A stretch of DNA of 64,000 bases from Ariolimax columbianus (Eukaryota > Mollusca > Gastropoda > Stylommatophora > Arionidae): NCBI GenBank assembly GCA_036924085.1, contig JAVGWX010000013.1, forward strand, positions 42,539,893-42,603,892, in the 5' to 3' direction. The first letter of the stretch is position 1. The number at the start of each line of letters is the position of its first letter. A program made the position numbers and the translations under genes. Positions 1-9,144 of this stretch are shown here, piece after piece. The notes under the pieces are model-generated. The model had not been told where the DNA came from. It saw only the letters and a program-made list of their open reading frames with translations, and did not search any database.

Positions 1-476
1 CAAGGCCTGTACCCTTCGTTGAAGGTCAGCTGTACCTGTCCATGTCTCACAAGCATAGAGTTATATTGACAGGACCAGTGTACGCATTAATCTGATTATC
101 GTGCATAGTGCTAGCCGTTTATCTTGTCAGATTTTGTTAAGCCGCGAAAGCGCCGCTATTGTTTTTGCTATTCTGGTCAACACCTCACATTGTGATCCTT
201 CATCATTGACAAACGAACGCAGATATTTAAAACGGAAACTCGCTTAATACGGTCACATATCGAGATCAAATGGTCTTGCAAATACGATCGTCCACGGAGA
301 GGTGCAAGGCAGACGACCAAGAGGCCGGCTCAAAAAGCAGTGGGAGGACAACATAAAAGAATGGGCCACTCTCCGACCAGAAGAGGCACAGGCAGCGGCC
401 GCTGACAGAGAACGGTGGCGTGGGGCTGTGAGGATGTCTTCATGTGTGCCCCAACAACCTCACCTGATCTGATCTG
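1..476 (+). mobile_element. RTE-type LINE fragment with 5' inversion (copy A, cut by window edge)
   Basis: Positions 1-235 are the reverse complement of the RTE reverse-transcriptase C-terminal region (compare about 10138-10380 on the plus strand). Positions 234-476 are the same element's 3' end in plus orientation (compare about 10497-10745). The inversion junction shares the two bases GG at 234-235. The 3' end has a short CTGAT-type tandem tail followed by ATATCCT (477-483). Copy A lacks 15 bp just before the tail that B retains. The complete left side is visible only in copy B (38161-38776). Confidence 0.8.
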
Positions 477-571
477 ATATCCTGTCATTGACAGTAAGGG
501 GCCCCGGGATCCACTGGGGGAGGTAATCGTATTGGTAGGTGTGAAACGTGCAGCGACAACGATAGAAGAGA

Positions 572-718
572 TATGGCTTGGCTTGGCTTCACTTCGTTCG
601 TTCTCAATCTCCCGCTACCAAACCCTGAAAAGGCTTAAGTAGCAGAATGTAGGCCAGAGAACGGAATACGTTGTGTCGTAGTTTACAGCTTTATTGCTAT
701 ATTTGCACCTTTCGGTCC
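572..718 (-). mobile_element. Family X retroposon 3' part, split by a LINE insertion (distal piece)
   Basis: This piece and 3902-4100 are one family X copy in minus orientation, separated by the LINE at 719-3889. The element's 3' end is at the left and consists of repeats of CTTGG/AAGCC. The same sequence recurs at 4386-4775 (plus), 31947-32270 (minus), 38868-39011 with 42187-42390, and 42670-43058. I do not recognise the family. A microsatellite-like 3' tail and 5' truncation are typical of LINE or SINE copies. Confidence 0.6.
707..718. repeat. Target-site duplication, left copy (12 bp)
   Basis: ACCTTTCGGTCC here is repeated exactly at 3890-3901. The two copies flank the LINE at 719-3889 and lie within family X sequence, which is uninterrupted at 4386-4775, where the same 12 bases occur once in reverse complement. 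Confidence 0.9.
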
Positions 719-750
719 TTCTTCTTCTTCTTCTTCTTCTTCGTACGCAG

Positions 751-2040
751 TCAGACAGTAACCATTATTTTTTCTAAAAAAGCGGCGGTCATCCTGAGGC
801 TGTCGCCACTGCCATAAAGCTTGTCTTGCAGTTCCACTGGTGATGGCCACATCTGCTCTCTCTGATCCTCGTATGTCGGGCAGTTCTGCAGCAGATGTTC
901 AGCGGTCATTTTGCCAGTACCGCACGGACATTCGTCGGTACCACCTATCTTCAATTTGTTGAATAGGTGGTACCTCAGTCTGTTGTGGCCAGTGCGAAGT
1001 CTGAAGACAACGACCTGCTCTCTTCGGTTCAACTGGTAATAGGCATCGTTTTCGGTGTAACCAGTATGTTCGGTTTCCCATTTGGTCATGTATCTGGCTT
1101 TGATAAGCCGTTTTGACTCTTCGTACGTCGTACTAGTATCTGTTTGTGGTAGTCTTGCACCTTCTTTTGCCAGTCTGTCTGCCTCCTCGTTGCCTTGGAT
1201 GTTGCAGTGTGATGGGACCCACTGTACCACCACCCTTTTTGGTGCGGATTGCTGGCACAGTTTGCATAGTGCTGCTCTTAAGTCATTAAGCTCAGTGTTT
1301 TTCTGGCTTTTTAGCGCTGTCACTACGGCGAGAGCATCTGTAAGCAGGACTATATGGCTTTCATTTTCATTGTGTGTCACCATTTCTTCCACTGCCGCCC
1401 TCAGTGCCTCTGCCTCCGCTCTGAAATTGCTTGTGTACTTACCAGTAGCGAATGACAGTGTTATTTGTCTGCCATTTGGTAGGTTGAGGAATGCTCCTGC
1501 CCCTCCGTTCTGTGTAGTGTTTGTTACAGAACCGTCGGTGTATGCATGGGTCCAGTCCATGCTTGGGTAGCTTTTCGATATGAAGCTTAGGGTAGTATCT
1601 CTCCTTTCTTTTTCAGTCTGGCAGTTTTTGTTTCCAATACCTGGTATATTATCTACCACCTCTGGAAATATATCCTGCCTCCAGGTAGGTTTTCGTACAG
1701 TAGTGATGGGTTTTGGTGTTGTTTGTGCGTTTATGGGATCTTCGTGCATCTTTGCTTTGGCTATTTCTGCAAAGTTTCTCCGCTTTAGTTTCCCATTTCC
1801 CAAATTGTTTAGCCTCTGGTGCATTGGATGGTCAGTCAGTCTTCGGAGTTTCTCTGCCTGCAGCTGGGCTCTGCAGTCTCTTCTATCGGTCATGGATTGC
1901 AGTTTTGTAATCTTTTCAAGTTCTACAATTGGCGTTGACTTCATGCCTCCTGTTATAACTCTCATGGCTTGGTTTTGAAGTTTGATAACTTTATCGAAGT
2001 TCGCCTTCGCTGCTGTTTGCTCTGGCATAGTGATCAACAA
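751..2040 (-). pseudogene. LINE ORF2 remnant: reverse transcriptase C-terminus, RNase H and Cys/His tail
   Basis: An open frame of 429 codons. The first residues come from another frame across the deletion, so the nominal start is not a true start. Residues about 160-310 form an RNase H domain: HAYTDGSVTNT (first Asp), NFRAEAEALRAA (Glu), VLLTDALAVV (second Asp) and WVPSHCNIQGNEEADRLAK (His and final Asp). In this family RNase H degrades the RNA of the RNA-DNA hybrid after reverse transcription. The C-terminus has DECPCGTGKMTAEHLLQNC, a Cys-Cys-His-Cys pattern typical of I-like and Jockey-like ORF2 tails. All the RNase H acidic residues are present, but no polymerase is attached, so the product could not move itself. 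Confidence in the domain call is high; expression is unknown. Confidence 0.85.
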
Positions 2041-3393
2041 ACGCGTTTGCGGCTTTCTTACCTGTGATCAAGTTCTCGCCCTGCTTGATGGTAATTTGTT
2101 TATTTGACGGGGTTTCGTCGTTCATGGCTCTGACTAGCTTCCATAGCTTGTTCCCGTCTTTATCCAGGTTTAGGCTTTCCGTTTTATTTTTCCAGCTTTC
2201 TCTTGATGTTTGCTTGAGAGTGTGTTTGTATTTCTCCGTGGCGGCTTTGAGGGCGATGTTTGCCTCCATGGATTGTTCTCGCTCTGCCATGTTCCTAGCA
2301 TTTGTTACTGCATCTTCCACTTTCTGCAACTCATCATTCCAGTAGGGCTTATAGTTTTTCCTAGCTCCTCTTGGGATGGTTTCAGTGGCGGCTTGCATTA
2401 TTGCCATGCTTAGGCTTTCTACCATGGGCTTCATTTTGTTGTTTCGTGTGTTGATCGTTTCACACAGCCCATCTGTCAGGATTGCAAATCTGTCCCAGTC
2501 GGCTCGTTTGTAATTCCAACGTGGGAGCGGTTTTGTTTCCTGTGGGCCTACTTCCATGTCAATGGTTAGCCTGATCGGCCTGTGGTCGCTACCTGCCAGT
2601 TGGTTTAGCACCTGGCGGTCTATTTTATGGTGTATGTCTTGTGTGGAGAAGGCCAAATCTGGAGTCGGTGTGGTATGCCATGTTCTTCAATAGAAGCTAG
2701 GGCTATCCTCCGGCCTATTGATTAGGGAGAGATTTGCATCTATCTCCCAATCTTCCACTTCGTCACCTCTGCTGTCTGTGTCAGAGTATCAACATCTCTC
2801 CGAGTGGCTGTTGAAATCTCCAACTACTATGCAGTTGGAGTCTCTGACCTCCATACTCGAGAGCGATAGGTCTCTATTTGGTGGTCCGTACAGATTGCAA
2901 ATGCGGAGCTTCGTCTCTTGAGCCATTATGTCAAATCCTACAATTTCTGCTTGTCCGGTGTGATTGACAGATACCGCGCTACTCGGTATGCAGTTTCTGG
3001 TCAGTATCAGGACCCCTCATTTGTGGCCTTCTCTATCGAGACGGAAGGTCTGGTATCCCCTGATTGAGAATTTATGATTATTGTTGAGGTGCGTTTCCTG
3101 GATACATGCCACGTCAATCTTACCTTCATGCAGGTGATGTGTTGGGGAAAGTTTTTTGTTAATGACTCCCTCCGCATTCCACTGTAGTATTTTGAGGGTC
3201 TTGAGTTTTTGGTCAATAAAAGTTGCCCCATAGCCATGTGCCTTGACTCCACGACACATGGGGGGGGGGGGGGGTGACCACCAGTAGTCAAGGGTGAGCC
3301 CCTTCGAGGCGTGAAGCCCGGCACTATCGCTGCCTGGCGGGACTCCGCAGGATGAGCGCCATGCGTTTTTCTAATCGGTTGTACTGTCATCAT
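2018..3393 (-). pseudogene. LINE ORF2 N-terminal remnant: AP-type endonuclease, broken
   Basis: Read on the minus strand, pieces of an APE-like endonuclease are visible: the start region KTLKILQWNAEGVINKK, IDVACIQETHL with the catalytic Glu, GDFNSHSE with the catalytic Asp and Asn, and GSDHRPIRL near the domain end. This domain nicks the target for target-primed reverse transcription. Copy A is broken by a run of about 15 G (near 3260-3275) that shifts frame near the N-terminus, and by a stop where B reads ERWGY (near 2793-2800). The last open part, 2656-1991, carries the linker between endonuclease and polymerase, and runs out of frame at the 1228-bp deletion. Confidence 0.8.
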
Positions 3394-3889
3394 GCTGCGA
3401 TTTACGTTTTGTTAGGCTTGCGGCCCCGTGCATCCGATTTCAACAGGCGTTTCTGTAGGGATGCCCTCCTTAGCCTTTGGCTGTCCCCAGCCTATCTGCA
3501 AGGCAGCAGTTGTTTATGATCAGAGTTGTCTCTCTTATGGAAGTTGTCTTACCAGACTATCGAGTCTTCACTACTCGTGTCTATAGGGTGCGATAATGAT
3601 ATGTGAGATGATATATGAGATGGACTGGTTTACCCGGAAGAGAGGCAGTCCAGTGTGTCTGTACCCCAGGATCGTCACGTCCTGCCAGAAACGTAGCATT
3701 TGCATGTGAGTGGGGTATCTCCTTTTCCCTTTATTTTCTTGGCTTCTATGCAGAGATGGTACGCCTAGCATTGCCCGCCACCTGGGATGTTGACACAGTG
3801 GGGCAGGTGTGCAATGTCCGCTGGTCTGCATCTCTTCTGCGTCCAGCATGATAGCTATATGGCTGATAGCGTACAGAGGTAGATACCGA

Positions 3890-3901
3890 ACCTTTCGGTC
3901 C
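3890..3901. repeat. Target-site duplication, right copy (12 bp)
   Basis: ACCTTTCGGTCC, identical to 707-718. It marks the 5' end of the LINE. The 5' sequence directly inside (about 3571-3889) has an open frame of about 100 codons on the minus strand that I cannot assign. It could be leader or an ORF1 remnant. Confidence 0.9.
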
Positions 3902-4100
3902 AACACATCCGACTACAGCAATCATTTTATTAGTACCGGGTTAGCATTCCCTCTTCGATCCCTTCTCCTTAGCCAGTCTGTCCTGCTGCAGCCTGTTATC
4001 CAGGATCACCACGTGGAGGTGTAGAAGGGTCTTGGCAGCTCTGGTTCGCTGGACCTGACTCTAGCAGTCAGCTATATGTCGCTGACCACTGATAGAAAGG
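3902..4100 (-). mobile_element. Family X retroposon, proximal piece
   Basis: This continues the copy begun at 572-718. Read on the minus strand it ends an open frame with ILDNRLQQDRLAKEKGSKR followed by a stop, the same C-terminus seen in the plus-strand copy at 4341-4574 and at 31947-32270. The frame is conserved among diverged copies, so I infer it was once coding; its function is unknown. Confidence 0.55.
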
Positions 4101-4385
4101 ATATTAATTTGAAGTGCATGAATGTAGCTTATATCGAAGTGCTCAAAATCGCGGTGTAGCTACAGTGGCTCACAAACAGAGAATATGTCTCTGTTCAGAT
4201 TCCGAAACCTGCAGGGACGGAAACCTATGGGATGTGAGTTCATTTAAAGTTTGTACTGACTGTGGATTCACCAGAATGTAAGGTGCAAAACACTTAGTAC
4301 TTCGTATAAGGAAACACAGTGAACGATGTAGACAAAATATGTGACTGTACTGGAAATACTTGGAATACTTGTATTCAAACATACA
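4101..4385. other. Spacer between inverted family X copies; no gene seen
   Basis: About 285 bp lying between a minus copy and a plus copy of family X. I see no known domain and no tandem repeat. It is the same in copy B (42391-42669) apart from a few base changes. It may be upstream element sequence or ancestral DNA caught between two insertions. Confidence 0.5.
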
Positions 4386-4775
4386 TGTTTAGGTGATCAA
4401 GATGCTGTGCAGCGCATGAGCTGCAGCGGTCAGCGACCCATAGCTGACTGCTGGCGTCAGGGCCAGCGAATCAGAGCTGCCAAGACCCTTCTACACCTTC
4501 AAGCGGTGATCCTGGATAACAGGCTGCAACCAAGCAGACTGGCTAAGGAGAAGGGATCGAAGAGAGAATGCTAACCCTGTACTCAACAAATGCTTGCTGA
4601 TGTCGGATGTGTTGGACCGAAAGGTGCAAATATGGCAGTCAAACTGTAAACTACGACACAACGCATTCCGTTCTCTGAACTTCATTTTGCTACTTAGGCT
4701 ATTATCAGGGTTTGGTAGCGGGAGATTGAGAACGAACGAACGAAGCCAAGCCAAACATGTATTAGTGTTGCCAGG
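4386..4775 (+). mobile_element. Family X retroposon, plus copy
   Basis: The reverse complement of 572-718 joined to 3902-4100, uninterrupted. An open frame (4341-4574) ends in SCSGQRPIADCWRQGQRI and then VILDNRLQPSRLAKEKGSKR before a stop. About 200 bp of 3' sequence follows, ending in a repeated AAGCC-like tail near 4752-4765. The corresponding ending in the diverged family at 8684-8899 (minus) is VVILDNRLQQGRLAKRRDQR, so the reading frame is conserved although the DNA has drifted. Product and element class are unknown; a LINE 3' end is my best guess. Confidence 0.6.
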
Positions 4776-5463
4776 TAACCGAAGGCTTGGGCTGTGTTGG
4801 AGGTTTTTTAGAACTTCCTGCGGCTTACTATATAATACAATATAAACCTTATATTGTTTTCTCTAGCTTTTCATTTTATGTTTTTGATTATACGATATAT
4901 ACGAAGTAAGTCAGTAAATGGATCACACATCGATATGGAATAGCTGAACGACGTAGCTGATAGTTTCTAAAGGTGTCAAAAGGTAGCAGCAACATCCAGC
5001 TTTGTGATTACTTATTTAGCAGACGTTAGGTGTCGCATGCACGTGCGTAGCCGAGATTAAATATGGCGTTCTTACTCACAGAGAGTACATAAAAAGCAGC
5101 TGTTGGGTAGTGGGGTTTATTTAAGTGGGTGTGAAGGGCGAGGGAAAATGTATTTGTACAAATGATATTCATAAGGAAATGCTTTCTGTTACGGTGAGAA
5201 GTGTTTGTCAGGTAAAGCGGTGCAATACTTATCGATAAGTTTTCTCAAGGACGCTTTAAAAATGCTGATTGAAGCCCTACCTGGGCATCCTGTTAAGATT
5301 ACAACAGAAGCATTTGTGTGAAGGGTAGGGGAGATAATTCGAGGGGAAAGAACAGTAACGATAGACAGTGTGGCAACAGCAATACTGTTCGCGTAGTTTA
5401 GTCTACAGCATAATGCATGATCGATTGAATTTCTTGAAAGTGCGTCCATCATGGGTACCCAGA
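4776..5463. other. No recognisable feature
   Basis: AT-rich sequence with no domain, RNA gene or tandem array that I can identify. The same sequence is in copy B (43060-43747) with few changes. The 3' untranslated part of the LINE on the minus strand to the right may extend into it. Confidence 0.5.
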
Positions 5464-6085
5464 CTATGGTCGTTTGCGCCTTGACAAACGGTCAGTAAGC
5501 TGGTCTGTTGTAGAGATGGCGGTGGCAGCATCTGTCCTGGAGGGACATCGACTTTCGTGGCTGATTTTACCGATTCTCGATGGACAGGGACGACAGCAGT
5601 CTAAACAGAAAAAGTTCGATTGGTGTGATGAAGACTCCTTTTTTTTGCGTCGCTTGTCGTCCATCTTTGTCGCCAGAACTAACTCTTATGACTTGATGCC
5701 CGCTCTCAAGGTCGCTCTGCGTGTAGCTCTATCCTCTACAATCTCCTCTCAGGTATTTGGATTGATCGTAAAATCGTTCATGGATCTTTTGCAAATGTTC
5801 TTGTATCTTAATTTAGGCCATCATTGGGATCTGGTACCTAATATGAGTTCACCCAGGAATAACTGCTTCGGAATGCGGGTATTTTACATTCGTTTCCCGT
5901 GATCCAACCATCTCAGTCTCTTGTTGCTCAGAGTCGAGAAAAGGGAAGGTATCAGGGCACGTTTCAGTATTTCCGAGTTGGTCACCTTGCCCTGCCATTT
6001 AATGTTCATTATACTTCGAAGACATCGCATATGAAAATTGTTTAACCTCTTCTCGTGTCATGAAGCAGTTTTCAGCTATTGGCTG
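5464..6085 (-). pseudogene. LINE ORF2 C-terminal fragment with Cys/His tail
   Basis: Read on the minus strand, alternating frames give MAGQGDQLGNTETC (a shifted form of the WQGKVTNSEIL block), PKQLF and LGELI-like pieces in shifted frames, and then MDDKRRKKKES followed by FFCLDCCRPCPSRIGKISH and a further Cys (5664-5464). The last part is a Cys-x2-Cys...His-x4-Cys tail of the kind found at the end of ORF2 in several LINE families, here with the usual SRIG segment. Upstream catalytic domains are absent, so this is a 5'-truncated, frame-broken copy. The plus-strand open frame over the same DNA (5474-5902) is a shadow. Confidence 0.6.
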
Positions 6086-6680
6086 ACGAACGCAAATAGA
6101 ACTAAATGAGCCTTTTTCTTGCACTGATTCAGCAATGGAATAAATGTATTAATGTTGGTAGGAATTATGTTGAGAAATATGGGACAATGTTAGTACAACA
6201 ATAAATGGTTTTCAAATTCGTATCTAATTTATTTTCTTTTAATTGCCAATTGTGACCAATTTACTGAATTGTATGATGCTGGTATGACGGAGAACATGTT
6301 CTGAAGACTGGGGTATCTTTAAGTGGGACAGAATTAGAGCACGGCGCTCATCCATCCATCTGTAGAACAAAATGTACGGTGATCACAGACGTCTGAGACA
6401 GACTACCATGTTTAGAGGGAGATGTACGTTAAACTCTTTTAAACAACCAGTTCAAAAGTGGTCATTTGGAACATGCTCAGAACCTTTGACGCAGCAAATG
6501 GTTTGATCACATTTATTTCCATGTTTGATTTTCTATATTGGATAATCATTAGTTGTGTTCTGATGAAAACTAAAAAAGTTATTTCTTTGTTACGTTTGAG
6601 ATGGTTTGTTCGGGTCATTTCATGAGAGCAGCTGTTGCCTGGTCGCCATCTTGCCGGAAAATCTATCACGCTTTTTTTGA
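6086..6680. other. No recognisable gene
   Basis: AT-rich interval. A minus-strand open stretch at 6439-6669 has no recognisable domain and is rearranged by base changes in copy B. I see no repeat array or RNA gene. Confidence 0.45.
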
Positions 6681-6689
6681 TTATATTTA

Positions 6690-6885
6690 TATTGTTTCTT
6701 CTTACTGGCCGATTCTTGGTTTTTAGATTTTAGCAGTGGCCATTATAGTTCCGTTTTAATCTGTATAAATTCTTTAACTTCGTCATTCCACCAAGTTGAA
6801 CTTTTCTTTGCTCATTGTCTTATTTTCTTTGTTCCACGTTTAGTTTCCAGTGTAACTAGCATAGCTATTTTGAAGAAATCCCATT
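6690..6885 (-). pseudogene. LINE ORF2 linker fragment, cut by a deletion in copy A
   Basis: On the minus strand the text reads WDFFKIAMLVTLETKRGTKK and then STWWNDEVKEFIQIK. The block W-x-x-F...K...WWN-x-EV is the segment between endonuclease and reverse transcriptase in many RTE-like ORF2 proteins. In B it continues upstream (DLTTKIDEVHTQ, to about 45214); in A it stops at 6885 where 3013 bp are missing. Confidence 0.55.
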
Positions 6886-7473
6886 TGGCAGACAGGAGTG
6901 TGGCCCACCTGCTGGACACAATCAGTCATTATACCACTGCCTAAATCGGGAAACCTAAATGTGTGTTAGAACTATCGAACAATCAGTCTGATAAGTCATC
7001 CAAGTAAAGTTATCTTGAGGATATTACTTAACAGACTGAATCCTCAGGCGGAGAGTATCATTGCCGAAGAACAAGCGGGCTTTCGGCATAAAAGTCAGAC
7101 TACTGCGCTCTTTGGTGCTGTCAATATTTCTGTATGCCTGCGAGACCTGGACCATTACAGCAGATATCCTAGGGCAAAATACGTGCAATGGAAATGCGGT
7201 GCTATAGAAAACTCCTAAATGTTACATATAAGGATCGTGTCACGAACGTAGAGATCCGTCAGAGAGTTGCAGACGCTATTGGTCCTTTTCAAGATCTGTT
7301 CACAACTATCAAAAGACAAAAGATGGCCTGGTGCGGGCACGTCGCGAGGTCCAATGGAAGTCCCAACTCGATACTCATTGGATCCGTACCGGGACAGAGA
7401 AGGCGAGGACGTCCAAGGAAGAGATGGGTGGACACGATCGCTGAGTGGTCAGGCCTTCGTCCCGGTAAGATCA
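6886..7473 (+). pseudogene. Deletion-scarred RTE-type reverse transcriptase (copy A)
   Basis: The remains of the RTE element that is longer in B (47541-49574). It begins inside the reverse transcriptase at the palm region (TGVWPTCW-like in B), keeps AESIIAEEQAGFR, then jumps at 7085 over 710 bp that hold motifs A, B and C. It resumes at the thumb and C-terminal region (MEMRCYRK..., RQKMAWCGHVARSNG, RRRGRPRKRWVDTIAEWSGL) and is cut again at 7471-7473, losing its last 30 codons and 3' tail. The junction bases are ATT at the first deletion and TCG at the second, shared by both sides. Confidence 0.85.
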
Positions 7474-8521
7474 CGCCTTCCATTAATGGATGTTCTCAAA
7501 TGTCACAGAAAAGATAGTTTGAAAAGGCTTTCAATCCATACATTTCTCATTGTCTTTGATGTATTAGAAGACAACATGTCAATAACTGTTGCACAAAAAC
7601 AAAATCAAATGTTTAGGTGAACAAATAGCACGTGCAATCACCAAACAAAACAAATCATCCAAAGAAAGAATGGAATAAAAAAGTTGAAAATCAAATGAAA
7701 AGAAACTATTTTATTGTTGTAGAGAAATAATTAAGATCCTGAGTAATACCATCAATAAAATGGTGTTTGGTTTTTTTTCAATGTTGAGATGTCCATTAAA
7801 ATTGATATTGGTGTATGCAGGTTTCTTATTCTCAGTTTCCAAGCATGCCTCGTTGAGTATATCATTCTTCCAACGGACTCAAATTCTTCTCTATTGACAA
7901 ACTAGAGATTTCTGCACGTTGTGAACTGTGGGTACAAAATGCACAGAGTTTAGAATGTACAGCACATTCCATAAAATGTAGGTTCTTTGTGATATTGGTT
8001 TTATAAATGCCTACCTCATTTGTCTATCTTTAAGTCAATCTAAATTGTTAAATGTCTAGAGATCTACCAATATAACTATATTTGACTAAATGTACATTTA
8101 TGTCTGACTTCTATTTGTCCACCGACATTTATTATTAAAGTACTGACCACGTATGTGTGATCATATTACCATCCATACATCTCAACCCTATGTTAGAACC
8201 AAACAAATATTTAGGCAACCTGCAGGTTCAGATTTTGTAAAATGTGCAAAGAAACAAATGTTTCTCAATGTGCTTGGTAAATGGCTGAAATGGATTAGCA
8301 TATACTTAATATACATTACTTTACAGTCAATAAATAGCCGCTTTTCAGTCACAACTGAATATATAATGGTGCGACCTTGGAGTAGCAACTCTCTAATGAG
8401 TCGTTATTTCCTTTTCCTTGCGACGTTGTCTTTTTACTTATCAGTGTTGCGTGAGCTTATTTTCGCCCAGCCTAAGTTGGCTTTTCAGATTGCATCTCCA
8501 TTTGGATCGAGCTGCAGCTAA
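7474..8521. other. AT-rich sequence, no gene recognised
   Basis: Matches 49743-50790 in copy B. Open stretches on both strands (8153-8521 plus, 8188-8388 minus) have no recognisable domain, overlap each other, and show no codon-like conservation pattern between the copies. No tandem repeat was seen. Confidence 0.5.
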
Positions 8522-9080
8522 GCCTTTTCTTCTTCTTCTTTTTCTTCTTATTATTATTCTTTGTCTTAAACTCCCTCTGCCAAGCCCCGAAAAGAGCTTT
8601 GCATGTAGCAGGATGTAGTCCGGAGACGTTTACAGCTTGACTGTTATTTGCACCTTTCGGTCAGACACATCCGTCTTCAGCTATCATTTGTGGGTAGCCT
8701 TCTTTCTTTGATCTCTTCTCTTAGCTAGTCTGCCCTGTTGCAGCCTGTTATCCAGGATCACCACGAGGAGGTGGAGAGAGGTTTTGGCAGTTGTGGGGCT
8801 CTGACCTTGCTGCTTGTATATGGCTATCGGTCGCTGATCGCTGCAGCTTATGCAATGCCCAACCTCTTGATCCCAGCCTTCCCAAAATGTCAGATACATA
8901 TCCAGGACCCTCTTCGTGTCCCGCTTGCACGAGTCTTTTAACGTCAGCTGTGGTCGGTAACTGTTCTTTTACCATGTGTTCATATACAATATCTTTGCGG
9001 ATGCGACCATCTTCCATGCGACTATCGCTGTCTTCGGTACCTAAGGAGAGTACATGCTTGGGAGACTGGTCCAATAATGC
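8522..9080 (-). mobile_element. Family X2 retroposon (diverged relative of family X)
   Basis: Minus orientation, with the 3' end at the left made of GAA/TTC-type triplets (8526-8565). On the minus strand the frame at 8899-8684 reads VGHCISCSDQRPIAIYKQQG and later VVILDNRLQQGRLAKRRDQR, aligning with the C-terminus of family X. Another minus frame (9074-8748) reads further upstream (MDQSPKHVLSLGTEDSD...), so a frameshift separates the two. The length of triplet tail differs between the copies (longer in B at 50799-50845), as expected for a microsatellite tail. Confidence 0.55.
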
Positions 9081-9144
9081 ACCTCAGAGTTTGACGGTCA
9101 GTCTCTCCATGAGATATCAAGGATGGATTACATGCGCCGTAGAT

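Larger units (their letters stand above)
719..3889 (-). mobile_element. I-clade-like LINE lacking its reverse transcriptase core (copy A)
   Basis: This 3171-bp insertion in minus orientation is bounded by a 12-bp target duplication. Its 3' end (left) is a (GAA)n tail at 719-742. From 5' to 3' it holds a short leader (about 3889-3400), an AP-type endonuclease region (3393-2656), a linker (2656-2018), then a jump straight to the reverse-transcriptase C-terminus and RNase H (2017-751). Compared with the related copy at 26857-29662, about 1228 bp containing all reverse-transcriptase catalytic motifs is missing at 2015-2018, with GTT microhomology at the junction. Copy B (39012-42174) has the same deletion, so it predates the duplication. 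Domain order of endonuclease, reverse transcriptase, then RNase H fits the I, Ingi or related clades of non-LTR elements. The exact clade is not settled. Confidence 0.85.

Noticed and set aside
1082..1570. Plus-strand open frames over the LINE RNase H (also 27212-27694, 39663-39863, 40503-40706)
   Set aside because: They are antisense shadows of recognised LINE coding sequence on the minus strand.
5474..5902. 142-codon plus-strand open frame kept in both copies
   Set aside because: No known domain, and the minus strand carries recognisable LINE C-terminal blocks. Conservation between A and B only reflects a recent duplication.
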